Assembly: GCA_032622095.1 (NCBI GenBank)
Contig: CP136064.1
Coordinates: forward strand, 3,778,280 to 3,842,279
Length of the DNA: 64,000 bases
Direction: 5' to 3'
From: Siphonodentalium dalli
Lineage: Eukaryota > Mollusca > Scaphopoda > Gadilida > Siphonodentaliidae
The notes beneath the pieces are model-generated. The model searched no databases, was not told where the DNA came from, and worked only from the letters and a program-made list of their open reading frames with translations. Below, piece after piece: positions 23,444-34,249 of the stretch. The translations under genes were made by a program, and so were the position numbers. Each line of letters begins with the position of its first letter. Position 1 is the stretch's first letter.

Positions 23444-23513
23444 GCCAATGCATTCTCTTATATATGCGAGTCGACCATAGGTCGCCTCGCATATATAAGA
23501 GAATGCATTGGCT
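23444..23513. repeat. 70-bp hairpin family member
   Basis: GCCAATGCATTCTCTTATAT, ATGCGAG, a 15-nt loop region TCGACCATAGGTCGC, then the exact reverse complement of the arm. The loop orientation is opposite to that at 20359. Confidence 0.95.
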
Positions 23514-23681
23514 TAACACATTATAAAATTATAAAATTGTTAAAGAATGTAAGAAACAAGAGGTGGCATCAGAGATGCTGTGTCTCGTTTTCGGTGGCTT
23601 ACCGCCGGTGGCTACCGCCGGTGGCTACCGCCAATTGGTATGCATCAGTATCGGTAGACTAATTAATAGGTAAAATCGAAA

Positions 23682-24345
23682 AATGACTAATTAAGGGCCA
23701 TAACTCTATCAAATTTTATCAGGCCAGGCTGGTTTTCGAACTCGTCCGAAATATTCTTGGCAAGTACGTCTATTCCAAATTTTAAACAAACCGGAGGACG
23801 TTTGTTGAAGTTATCGCGCTAACGAGCTAAAAATTCACGCAAAAATTACTAATTAAGGGCCATAACTCTATCAAATTTTATTGGACCAGGCTGGTTTTCG
23901 AACTCGTCCAGGATATTATTGGAAGACACTTATATACCAAATGTTAGTTGAATCGGATGACGTTTGTTGAAGTTATCGCGCTAACGAGCTCAAAATTCGT
24001 ACACAATGAGTACTTAAGGACCATAACTCTATCAAATTTTATCGGACCGGGCCGGTTTTCTAACTCGTCCGAGGTATTCTTGGGAGACACATATATATCA
24101 ATATTTCAATCAAATAGGATGATGTTTGTTAAATTATCGCGCTAACGAGCTGAAAATTTGTGAAAAATGACTAATTAAGGGCCATAACTCTATCAAATTT
24201 TATCGGACCAGGCCGGTTTTCGAACTCGTCCGAGATATTCTTGGGAGACACCTATATACCAAATTTCAATCAAATCGGATAACGTTTGTTGAAGTTGTTG
24301 CGCTAACGAGCCTAAAATCAGTGAACAATGGCAAAGGGCCATAAC
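23682..24345 (+). repeat. ~160-bp tandem repeat, 4-5 copies (GGCCATAACTC)
   Basis: Unit starts at about 23682, 23845, 24004, 24165 and 24324 share AATTAAGGGCCATAACTCTA followed by TCAAATTTTATC, GGTTTTCGAACTCGTCC and TTATCGCGCTAACGAGCT. AAGGGCCATAACTC is a motif I associate with molluscan repeats, which is the basis for the taxonomic guess. Confidence 0.9.
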
Positions 24346-24419
24346 TCTGTAATAAATGTGCGAACGAACCCGATTTTTTGTCTGCAGCTTACGTGCATGG
24401 ATATGTACTCACACACCAG

Positions 24420-24488
24420 GCCAATGCATTCTCTTAGATATGCGAGGCGACCTATGGTCGACTCGCATATATAAGAGAATGCATTGGC
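24420..24488. repeat. 70-bp hairpin family member
   Basis: Full hairpin with the GCGACCTATGGTCGAC loop orientation. One stem mismatch (CTTAGATATG). Followed by CACAGGG as in other copies. Confidence 0.95.
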
Positions 24489-25131
24489 ACAGGGCATAAC
24501 TGTAACCATCACAATGTTGTCAATGAACCGATGCATCTTGTATTCTTATTTCCGTTCATATTATGGCACCATATCGTGTTCTACGACGAAATGCTAGGAA
24601 ACCATATCGTGCACACGTGCCAGTGTATGAACGTACCATAAGGCGTCTCCAGTAAAGTAGTAAATATTCACACGTGTGAATATTTCAACCGTCATGTTAT
24701 TTATAACAGGCACCAAAAAAGTAGTAAATAGTTACATGTGTGCATAGTTGAACCGTTGTGTTATTTATAATAGCCACCAAAAATGTTTGTTAGTATGTTG
24801 TCTTCCCTATATGACCAGGACATTGTAGTAGAACGATTTAGGATGGTATATGCTAACTTATCCCTTTCTATAATAAATGGATTCCCCCATAGTGGCGTTT
24901 ACATTATGTCAATAATGTTGAGTTTTGGTTTGTGATAAGCTATGCCAATTACAAATAATAGAAATGAAAACAGATTCTATAATTACAATCATGGGTATAT
25001 AATATATGATCTTGAGCGCATTGCCATTTCTGACTATGGTTTTCTTGTATTAATTGGTTGCAGTTGATTGGATAATAATTTAAACAGACGACGTTATGGC
25101 CGTTTGTTGAACTTATTTTCTGAACATTTCA

Positions 25132-25697
25132 TTAAAGGGGTACTGTACGCAATTTTCAATAAATTCCCGGTAATAACAACGATATAATGTCGATAATATA
25201 TAGAAAAATAATTAATTTGAGTCGAGGATGTATTGTGTAGACGTTCGGGTTAATGGGGTATCTTAAAATCAAAGTAAATAATTTTATTTAAATTAAATTT
25301 ATGGCTGCAGCCATAAATTAAATCACGAATTTCCGTGTACAAGACGTAATCAAATTAATTAACGGATAGTGGATTGAGCAATGCGTGGCACACATGATCA
25401 TGAAACAAAATACGGGGCGTAAACTCAAGTAACTCACTGACTAGTGACTATACAATAACTTAAATGAGTATATGGGACTAGTATGCATATAATATAACAT
25501 ATAATAAATACATTTGTTAGAACACTGTAAAAAAAAATAATCGACAACGACAATTTGTAATTTCGCATTCCGACTAATCAATCTGCCATCCTTAACATTA
25601 ATTCCTACTCAACATACTTTTAGATAATGGAAATCTGATTACCTTATTCTACGACTCAAGAAACCAACAACAACATTTGAGTACAGTAGCCCTTTAA
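25132..25697 (+). mobile_element. TTAA-flanked 560-bp MITE, copy 2
   Basis: TTAA 25132-25135 is followed by AGGGGTACTGTACG. The right end reads GAGTACAGTAGCCC then TTTAA, with TTAA at 25694-25697. The ends form an inverted repeat (GGGGTACTGTAC against GTACAGTAGCCC). It matches 16989-17935 apart from the latter's insertion. Confidence 0.75.
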
Positions 25698-26157
25698 CCC
25701 TTTACCCAGCAAACCGGCCAAAAACGCCCAAATAAAGCTTCAACAGCCTAAAATATCCTCGGTCTGTCTCAATAACACCATACAAATATGGATATCATTG
25801 GAACCGGTTCATTGACCACATTGTGATGGTTACAATTATGTCCTGTGCCAATGCATTCTCTTATATAGGCGAGTCGACCATAGGTCGCCTGGCATATATA
25901 AGAGAATGCATTGGCCTAAAAAAAAAAATTTTTAACACTTTTTAACATTTTTTCTTACATTCTTTAACAATTTAATAATTTTTTCTTACATTTTTTAACA
26001 ATTTTTATAATATTTTTCTACATTCTTTGACAATTTTATCATTTTTAATATGTGTTAAGCCAATGCATTCTCTTATATATGCGAGGCGACCTATGGTCGA
26101 CTCGCATATATAAGAGAATGCATTGGCACAGGGCCGTTCTGTTGGGTAAAGGGTTAA
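25694..26157. mobile_element. TTAA-flanked piggyBac-type MITE containing two 70-bp hairpins
   Basis: TTAACCCTTTACCCAGCA at 25694 is mirrored by TGTTGGGTAAAGGGTTAA ending 26157. Hairpins sit at 25848-25915 and 26059-26127 in opposite loop orientation, separated by ~140 bp of T-rich sequence. It shares its left TTAA with the right end of the neighbouring MITE. A related copy ends at 58814-58817. Confidence 0.78.
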
Positions 26158-26182
26158 GGGTCTACCCTTGTTGAATTGTTAC

Positions 26183-26601
26183 CTGTTGTCTTCCTTCCTC
26201 TGTGAGACCCATGTCGTAATATACACATTTCATCTCCGGGAAAACAGAGAATATCGTCCAATGCCAATTACGAAGAGCGGCCAGAGATTCAGTAAGATGG
26301 TTCTGTGACGCGGCTGTTACCATGACGGGGAGATCTGGAAAGGCGGCCACATATCGGATGGAACCAAGTTTAAATTCATCTCTAAATGCGCCATTTTCCA
26401 ACAAAGGATACGACGCGATTTTTTGAAGATTTTCGTCCCTCGTTTGACCGAGAGAACTTGTGCAGGGTATTTCCATCGTTGCTGGTCGGACATCGATGTT
26501 AGCCGCCTGCAATTCCGCCGATGAATATCTATATTTGACGTCATCTGTCGATACCGTTTCTTTGTGGTCTTGATCTGCTATTGAGAATTCTGTATTGAGT
26601 T
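26183..26601 (-). CDS. Exon of a putative DUF1647-like glycosyltransferase
   Basis: An open minus-strand exon lies between an acceptor TTTCTCGCAG (AG at 26603-26602) and a donor ACAACAG|GTAACA (GT at 26182-26181). It begins in frame as LNTEFSIADQDHKETVSTDD and includes PVMVTAASQNHLTESLAALR followed by VFPEMKCVYYDMGLTEEG. The combination VTAxSxxHxxES…YYDxGL is characteristic of DUF1647-type proteins, predicted GT-A-like glycosyltransferases that are numerous in invertebrates. There is no start or stop in this exon, so it is internal. The N-terminal third is hydrophilic, as expected for a stem region after a signal anchor encoded by an earlier exon. Flanking exons were not found among the repeats on either side. 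Family assignment is by motif only. Confidence 0.6.
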
Positions 26602-26719
26602 CTGCGAGAAATTAATACCTTTCATTAAGGAAGAAGATGGTTCACCTGGATTGATAATACGAAAATATGAGCAGACGACAGATTGACGAACGGATAATAT
26701 AAGTACAGAATAATTTATA

Positions 26720-26900
26720 TTCGTTGATGGGGAATGTTCAGATAATAATCATCATGATAAGTTCACTTGGGTAGTTTATCATGATAAGTTCACATGGGTA
26801 GTTTATCATGATAAGTTCACTTGGGTAGTTTATCATGATAAGTTCACTTCGGTAGTTTATCTGAACATGCCCTCGTGGAACTATTCCTCATCGAGTATTT
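26720..26900. mobile_element. Small inverted-repeat element with a 27-bp tandem core
   Basis: Ends GGGGAATGTTCAGATAA (26729) and TTATCTGAACATGCCC pair. The middle has four copies of ATCATGATAAGTTCACTTGG plus GTAGTTT (26753-26868). The unit includes the palindrome TATCATGATA. Confidence 0.75.
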
Positions 26901-28480
26901 AGTAATGAACGGAAACAATATATTTTAGCAATAAACAGACCTAGAACCCCTATGAAATAAGATAACGAATCCAAACATAATTGTAATCTCATAATTTCAT
27001 CTCAAACCTCACTGATAATGTTTAATGTTTAACCCACAGGGATCCTCACACAGCTTGAAGCATGCACTATATAGGGATTGTCGTGTGCACAGTATATGTG
27101 GGGCTCTCTATGGGTTCAGCCTTATGTCGCCAAAATTAATGTCGCATTCTCAGATGGAGAGCTGCTAACTTTAGTTTCGAATTCACAAGCATCGTCCGCT
27201 GAAGCGTGCACACATTTTGAGTAGCAAGTTGCTATTGACAACGCTTATCAAATACATCACCAGGCAGCTGTTACGGTAACTGCATGGGCCGTACCCCATC
27301 CTGGCCTATTAGATTGACCAATGAGAATGGAGATCTACTGATAGGAGATGGTGACATATTAGGTACACCTTGATTGACACTGATCCCATATTGAAAGCCC
27401 CACGCAGGGGGTATATGGATTCATATGGGGTCGATAGACGCCATCTTGTTTTTCTTGGAACTCTGCCGCCTCGGGGATATTTTCGGTGTATTTTGGCATC
27501 AAGAAAAGCGATATCTGTCGGAAATCATTCTCTGCGAATTTAAAGACAAAGTACCATGTACCAAAACCTGCACATGATGTATTTGAGGAATCCTAAAGAC
27601 TCATAAATTAACTATCAAACTAAATGTGTTGTCCTACTTCTTGCGATATCTATATATTTAACTTACTATAGAACTTCGTACAAGTAATTCAAATTCTGAC
27701 CTGGAAAGCGTGATAAAATCGTTACAGGACTCGTTGCTGCTGACTACGGTGACATATGAGGTTCAGCGAGATTAATAGCGCCTCGCCCGATATTAATTTC
27801 ACTTCGCCTCATATGACACCGTATCCGGCAACAACTCGAACTGATTGGTTCTCCAACAGTGGCTAGGATTGCAGCTACTGAATTGCTTCGCACCACCCAT
27901 GTGATGTGGAAGTATTCGGTCGGTGCAGGGTCCGCGTTTGGCCGAAATTTACTTTTGCCAAATAATTTGCCAAATGAAATTTATTTTTTTCGAATTCTTT
28001 TAGAATTCTTTTCTGCAACATTGAGTCTTATGTTTCATCACTCGTGCATGGTTTGAACGACTTTTGATATCGATAGGAAAGCAGTTAGTTAATAATTACA
28101 CTCGCATCTCTGTTGTGGTTTATCATACAAAAATAAACCAGTCACCGGACATTACCATGATAGAAGGGTTGCTTCGTCACAAGAGCATTAGCTATGTAAA
28201 TAACACCATCACACTAAATACGGATAATCCCCACCATCGATACTAACGCTATCAGATTAACTTCATCTTCATAGAGGTGTTAACTGTTCCTAAACCTTAT
28301 AAAACACCACTACCATAATTATATTGTAAGAGTTTCCAGAAATGAATGGTATTGATTGACCCATATATTTTCCACTTTCTTGAGGAATTAAAAACTTTTG
28401 CCAAACGAAAATATTTTTTGCCAAATGTGAATTATTTTTGCCACTGGCAAATTTGGCAAATGGCAGCGCAAACCCTGGGC
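26901..28480. other. No gene called; inverted pair around 27755-27820
   Basis: GACATATGAGG (27750) pairs with CCTCATATGAC (27807) within wider partial symmetry. TTGCCAAATG motifs recur at 27955-27975 and 28390-28460. Bases 27040-27120 are a diverged copy of the GAGCCCCA hairpin repeat. I could not support any exon. Confidence 0.4.
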
Positions 28481-28486
28481 CGGTGG

Positions 28487-28625
28487 CATGATAACTTGTC
28501 AGTATGCTAACATTGATATGCCCAGTATTTCGCTGTAGCGGGATTGCTTCATCGTTGGAGGTGTAAGGTCGGTGGCATGATAACTTGTCAGTATGCTAAC
28601 ATTGATATGCCCAGTATTGCCGATG
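28487..28625 (+). repeat. Direct ~75-bp repeat, broken by a MITE
   Basis: GGTGGCATGATAACTTGTCA at 28482 recurs at 28571. The following CCCAGTATTTCGCTGTAGCG recurs at 29063 after the MITE, indicating that the MITE landed in a second copy. Confidence 0.75.
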
Positions 28626-28626
28626 G

Positions 28627-29051
28627 GGTCATTGTCACAAGGCTCCGGTCACATTCGTAGCCAGCTTTTTAAATGGATCACAAATGTAGCCAGCTTATTC
28701 GCCGTTGATCACATTTGTAGCCAGCTTGTCTAATTCATGCTTTATATGGCGCGAAATATGACGTCATCGCGTTCGTGACTAAAATGTCGATAATAATTCG
28801 AGCTTTCCAACGACATTGATCGGAAACCTGAGGTTATTAGATGAACTAATATCAAAATAAAATTCAAGTTGGTGTTGTTCATCCATCAACTCAGAAAAAT
28901 TAGATTAACCTGATCGTGTTCATTGCACGATCGGGCTCGCTTGAATATGAAAAGCTGGCTACAAATGTGATCGCCATAGAAAAGCTGACTACATTTGTGA
29001 TCGATTTAAAAAGCTGGCTACGAATGTGATCGATGCCTTGTTACAATGACC
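28627..29051. mobile_element. 425-bp MITE with ~110-bp inverted ends made of iterated units
   Basis: GGTCATTGTCACAAGGC (28627) and its inverted partner (ending 29051) each lead into three spaced copies of TCACATTTGTAGCCAGCTT. Subterminal iterations of this kind are typical transposase-binding arrays. It lies 210 bp outside the left end of the large TIR element. No clear target duplication. Confidence 0.8.
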
Positions 29052-29309
29052 ACATCAGCCCCAGTATTTCGCTATATCGGGATTGCTTTATCGTTGGAGG
29101 TGGAAGTTACACCGGTGTCATGAGCCATAAGCCCCAGGTAGTACAAGAAACCCATTGTCAGAAATGGTAACGCCATCTAGATCATATTATTAGCATATAT
29201 AAATATATTGGAGCTTTAATGTATTGAGTGTGAAAAATGTCTGTATAGTTGAGTGTGTGTACTGATGATACCCACCCCAGTTGGCCCCCAGTTCAGGAAC
29301 GATAACTCT

Positions 29310-29395
29310 ATCCGACCTATACTCCGCAGTACTCCAGTCTAGACAGTTTGACCTACATTCTCTGCAGTACATGGAGTTTGACCTATATTCTCCGC
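29310..29395. repeat. Terminal iterons of the left TIR
   Basis: On the minus strand, TAGGTCAAACT occurs at two sites and TAGGTCGGA at a third, about 30 bp apart, each preceded by GCAGAGAATG, GCGGAGTA or GGAGAATA. The same array is kept at 55545-55635. Iterated sites this close to the ends of a protein-primed type element could serve replication initiation or end recognition, which is inference. Confidence 0.6.
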
Positions 29396-30130
29396 CCACG
29401 CGTCGGTTTATGATCCCCATTAGCATATTATTATACGGAAGGGATATTTTTGGCCGGACATGTCCAAACACGTTCGCCGCCCACGCATTCTCACGTCATA
29501 TACTACGAGTCATTATCGATTTACTCTGTGTCCACTCGGTGATGTGCTTCTGTATAAATTATCGATTAAAACGTGTCATGACACAGCCGCTTTCTGCATG
29601 CCAGTCGATTCGCTATAACACGTTCAGACTCGATCCACCATCTATAAATATATAAACACGTACGGACATGTTTGTTATATATAGCTTTTCGTCGACCCCC
29701 CCTCAGGTATATAAACGGTCGTTTCTTGATGTGATATCATAGATGGCTCAATGAAAATAGATACTACGAGGGACGTTTGATATAATGTGAGTATAAGTAT
29801 ATATTCTATACAAAATTGTTTTGAAATATGCAAATATAACTCTGTGTTTAAAACAACTAGTATATGGTGGTACATTGATAAATTCGCAAACGTGACAGGT
29901 AAACTTTATTTATAATCCCCAGCCTCATAAAATTAATATATACGAAATGTTTTAGTGTTTGCCGTAAAATTTGTGTGTGTTTGAACGCACCCCCCCACGC
30001 ATACAGTTATAAAATGCGTAGATCAAATTATAGTGAATAAAATATATATGTATACTATACCCTTTTTACACAGAATGGAACGAAATCCGATAAAACATTA
30101 ATCCGTTTATTATAGAAATTGTCAGGGGCG

Positions 30131-31662
30131 TTAATCCTTATTGTCCCCTTTCTTCTTCGGCGGCTCTACGTCATCGCTGTCCCACGTGCACGAAGTCATT
30201 GTCTTTTCCTCGTCGCTCAGCTCCCAATCGTCCCAATTGCTCATTTCGTCTTTTGGCTGGAAACAGAAGAAAAGACGTTCGGATTCAAAAAATAATTGTT
30301 ATACAGATACGAGTGATTAACGAAGGTGTGTCAATCTCGGGTTATCAATATCGTTCCTTACTATGTTAGGGCCAGTTATAATGATATATACTTACATCCT
30401 CATAGCACCTCAGCTCGCTATCGCCCCCATCTTCCCATTCGTCCCACGAACTCATTGCTGTTAACTGTAAACAGAAGACAAGGCGATAATGTCGAATTTA
30501 AATCGAACAACAATATAGATAATAAGAAAGTTCATTTTATTTATATGAAAAAATAATCGTTAATCTCCCTGAGAAATTGCTGCTTATGCTAGTTAGTGAG
30601 CGTCGGATTAAGAATAAACCATATTCGTTATTCCCAGCACTAAAATAAAAGAACGTGTATTATTTAGTTTTTTGATAACTTAATCAGCTTATATTATTTA
30701 CATAAATAAATCAGTATACTCACAGAATCCGTGGGGTCAACGTTTTCTTTGTCAGACTCCCCATGCTCCCACTCAATGGTGTTGGTGGGGGACTGAAATA
30801 AAAAATAAACATAAAAGTTATCGAGGAAAACCATTCCCTATATTTATAGAGTTGGAAAAAGTGAGTTACAAAATTAAAATATTTAATATCGCCGATTTGA
30901 AGCGTAATATTTTTTGTCAGTACAATGTTATGAATTCAATTGTGAAAGAAGGCGGTCGATACGACGACGTTGGAGTTAAGAATAAATTTTCATTTACCTG
31001 GTGTTCAAAAGCCGGTCAAAATTCGTCAGTAAACATTGCATGAAATTACTTGCGAAAAGTATTGACACAATCCACTTTTTATGTTTTTAAAGTTCAAATA
31101 TATAAGCTGTAATGTGTGTACTTACCGTATCTATATCACTTATTACTCTATCCTCATCCGGGGTAAATAATCTTTTTCTGATCTGTAAATAAAAAAACGA
31201 GCGCAAAAAATTACAAATATTAAGAGCGTGTCATATTAAAACAAAAGATAGGGGGGGGGGCGACACAGAATAGTAAAAAATATAGGCTTTACATGAATAT
31301 GTTATAAAAATCGTGTTCCAAGTAACTCGTCTTTCATTTAGCCCTCGGGTATAGTAAAGAGCGTTATTAGTTACTGTTTTCCCGATATGAAAATAATAAA
31401 GAGCGTTTGGGGTTGTGTAATTAAAAACCAATAAAATCGCACAGCTGACAGAAGACGAGTACACTATATAAATTGTTCGAATTCAAAAACAATACACAAA
31501 GAAATCCCTGGTTTCAACGAGTATGAATAATTCTCAAACGAACGCTACTATTGTCTTTAACTAAATATCATGTTCAATTTAAAATGAAATAAAAGTTATA
31601 TTTATACATACCATTTCCATCGTGGGTGTCTCGCCGTCTTTAATCGCGTTGGGTGTTTCCAT
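30131..31662 (-). CDS. TIR-encoded acidic Trp-rich protein, five exons (left copy)
   Basis: Exons on the minus strand are 31662-31612, 31182-31126, 30792-30724, 30464-30396 and 30256-30131. All junctions are GT-AG and all are phase 0, giving 123 codons and a TAA at 30133-30131. Exon 1 (METPNAIKDGETPTMEM) has two Thr-Pro sites. Exon 2 has RKRLFTPDED, an RxLF cyclin-docking-like motif beside Thr-Pro. Exon 3 has DKENVDP, a KEN-box-like motif. Exons 4 and 5 have acidic tryptophan motifs SSWDEWED, SNWDDWELSDEE and TWDSDD, and the end is PPKKKGDNKD. The protein is very acidic, lacks hydrophobic stretches and is probably disordered. A TATA-like TATAATATAAG lies at 31706-31696, and a polyadenylation signal at 30111-30106. 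The motif meanings are inference. I know no homologue. A copy exists at 54181-54813. Confidence 0.75.
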
Positions 31663-31695
31663 GTTTGAGAAGTTGTGCGGAGTGAAGAATTTCAC

Positions 31696-31706
31696 CTTAT
31701 ATTATA
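31696..31706 (-). promoter_or_regulatory. TATA box of left TIR gene
   Basis: TATAATATAAG lies 34-44 bases upstream of the ATG at 31662. It is conserved in the right copy (54137-54147). Confidence 0.6.
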
Positions 31707-32254
31707 CCCAGTAACTAATCATCGCCCCTATGCTTGACCCAAAGTTATAATTCACGTTACAGTATAATTACAACCGACGTGTGTTTCGCAAATTACGGTA
31801 CCAATTATGGCATTACCAGCGTCCGATGCTTTTGGTCATTTACATCCTACGACACGTTCGCAGCGGGGGTATTAATAGCGGGTATAGTTTGTAATGTAGT
31901 ATAATTGTCTTATTAGCATACTGCCGGACACAAGCCTGTCCGATAAAAGGTTAAATAACCCCCATGATTTGTTGAATAACAGATTATTTGGGGAGGGAAG
32001 ACAGATGTCTACTTTTAAACTTGACAGATATAACACGGTTTTGAATATTGTCAGCAAAATTCCTCGGTCGCCCAATTATAAAGAGGGGTCCACGTTTCCG
32101 ACCAATAAATTCACAATTTAGTTCATTTCAGAGATGACCGAGTACCGTAAGCCACAAACCACCACCCGCATGATACATCGCCGAAAAAAGATTACAAATT
32201 CTCCATGTAATACACAGTGTGAATTTTCATTATTGCTACCATTTAAGGAAACAT

Positions 32255-32890
32255 GCCCCCGATAGGGCTACTATGCGAACACATGTCTATATTAATTTCA
32301 CATATTCCTTACCGTTCATTCATATATACTCCAAGCTCTCTGTTAATACAGAGGCATCAAAACATTGGTCTGGAAAAGACCTACTATGTGGATGCGTTTA
32401 TACATATTTACTTGATGTATTCTTTAATTGTTCATTTCTCTTTATCATCGTTCATTTATAGTATTATTAGAAGAAATTTAGTCTAAAATCTCCATTACAT
32501 GGAGACAATAAAGAGCCCATATGGTGTAGACTAATGCATAAATACTTCATGTATTCTTTTCACCAATTATATGTATTGTACATCCTATACATTTAGTCTG
32601 TTATACAGAGGAAACAAAGCATGTACTACGTGGCAGTTTCATATGACGATAAGACCTACTATGTGAACACATGTGCATATTAATTTCACATATTCTTCTC
32701 AAAACGCTCTATTTTATACGGGGGGTATCAAACATTGGTCTGGAAAAGGCCTGCTATGTGGACGCGTGTATACATATTGACTTCATATATGTATTCATAG
32801 TTCATTTCTCTTAATTGTCGTTCATTTAATAGCATTATTAGTAGAAATATAGTCTAAAACCGTCGGTATATGGAGAATATATAGCGTCAA
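32255..32890 (+). repeat. ~390-bp tandem duplication
   Basis: CATATTAATTTCACATATTC near 32290 and 32675, ATTGGTCTGGAAAAG at 32364 and 32736, and TTCATTTCTCTT at 32429 and 32802 mark two diverged copies. Weaker pairs (CGCTCTTTAATGTATAGTTA at 33181, GCCCTCTACTATAGTTA at 33404) continue to 33470. No gene was seen in 32205-34250. Confidence 0.7.
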
Positions 32891-34249
32891 TACTGTTTTA
32901 TTGTTGGTAACTCAAATTATTGCATCATGTATCGCAACTAAACAAGCGAGATAACTAATAAATTCTTAATAGTTCTGATGTCTATGGCAGTTCACACAGT
33001 GTATATTTTCATTGTTGTTACCATTTTAGTGCATACATTACTGATTTCTGTGTAAGAACGCCGGTCTCCATTGTTGTTATGATTGTGCCTATAACTGTCC
33101 ATATTCTTAAAGCAAGTACGGTACCTCTATGTGATATGATCTATAAAAATTTCCATTTTCACAGGTAAATCACGTATAAACGCTCTTTAATGTATAGTTA
33201 AACTGAGTTTCACATGCAGGGCTATGTCTTTGTGGTCTATATCCGTGGTATACTTCAGTATATACACGAAGTGAATGTGTTCTAAGTATGCGTATCTGAT
33301 TTATGTATACGTCCGTGTTTCTTAAAGCAAAACCAATACATATTAGTGCGTTATATTATGATGTACATTAAGTGCCCTTTTCACTGTTAAATCAAGTAAA
33401 AAAGCCCTCTACTATAGTTAACTATTCAGTTCCACATACGCTATAAGCTCTATGGTGGTCCGGTGTGTCTTATCAATATGCCATTATATGCACGAATGTA
33501 ATGTGTTCAAATATGTGGGTTATGATGTATACTTTAATGTTAAAGTATATAAGCACTCTTTAAGATATGCATATGCAGAATGTTGCCTCTTTACACTGAC
33601 AGAAAAAAAAAGGAATATATAATTTTGAGTACTACTCTTCATAAAACGTTAGAAAACCATAATCTAACAACGAATATCGAAGAACAATGTAATTACTTGA
33701 TAAGCATTGTAAATATTTCGTCTGTTTTAAATAAAATGGAAATATTTCGTCTATTTGAAATACAGTTGGAAGCAACAATCAAGTATTTAAATGAAATTTG
33801 GACCAAAATCTTATAATTTGAGAAAACGTATATAATTTCTATCGAAGTCTTATAATAAAGGAAGGCTTTGTGCGAATCCATTCGGTCTAATGTGTGAATG
33901 TGTTCATCATCGCAAATATAATGATGCAGAAATGAATATTTCCTAGAAAAATGTTAACATAGCTTGTATTTAACCGAAATAATATAGCATTTGAGTTAAA
34001 ATGTTTCATATTAGGACCATAACGAACCAATGCATAAAAATACAATATTTTGTTTTTCATTCTCGATCAAAATAATGCAGAGTTGTCAATTATCAACAAA
34101 AAACAAATACTTTGAAACAAAAACGATGACATAAGAACGAATATCCAAGAGCTAGTGTGAAAATAACCCTCACATTTATAAAAAAAAACAATAAAAATTC
34201 AGTTTTCGAGTAAGTCCTTCAAAATTATTGAATGTTTTCGTCTATGTTG

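Larger units (their letters stand above)
23112..24640. mobile_element. Composite 1.5-kb element with ~86-bp inverted ends
   Basis: GGTACGTTCATACGCTGGCA (23113) through ATATGAACGG (23195) is matched, inverted, by 24555-24640 over its whole length with about 15-20 differences. Inside lie a 70-bp hairpin, the five-unit 160-bp repeat and a second hairpin. No transposase was seen. Confidence 0.7.
29261..32204. repeat. Left terminal inverted repeat
   Basis: Pairs with 55682-54133 and 41892-41433. The outer 1.1 kb (29261-30370 against 55682-54573) is equal in length and nearly identical. 30371-31240 has no partner (deleted on the right). 31250-31712 pairs well. 31720-32100 pairs with many indels. 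The last ~90 bp (32114-32204) is present on the right in flipped orientation. The TIR contains the whole five-exon acidic-protein gene. Confidence 0.9.

Noticed and set aside
29675-29875. Small frames inside the TIRs mirrored at 55110-55367
   Set aside because: AT-rich, no start context or splice signals; explained by TIR duplication.
33580-33816. 78-codon frame downstream of the polymerase
   Set aside because: Checked as a possible palm or terminal-protein exon. It has no motif, lies on the opposite strand and is in AT-rich repeat-like DNA.
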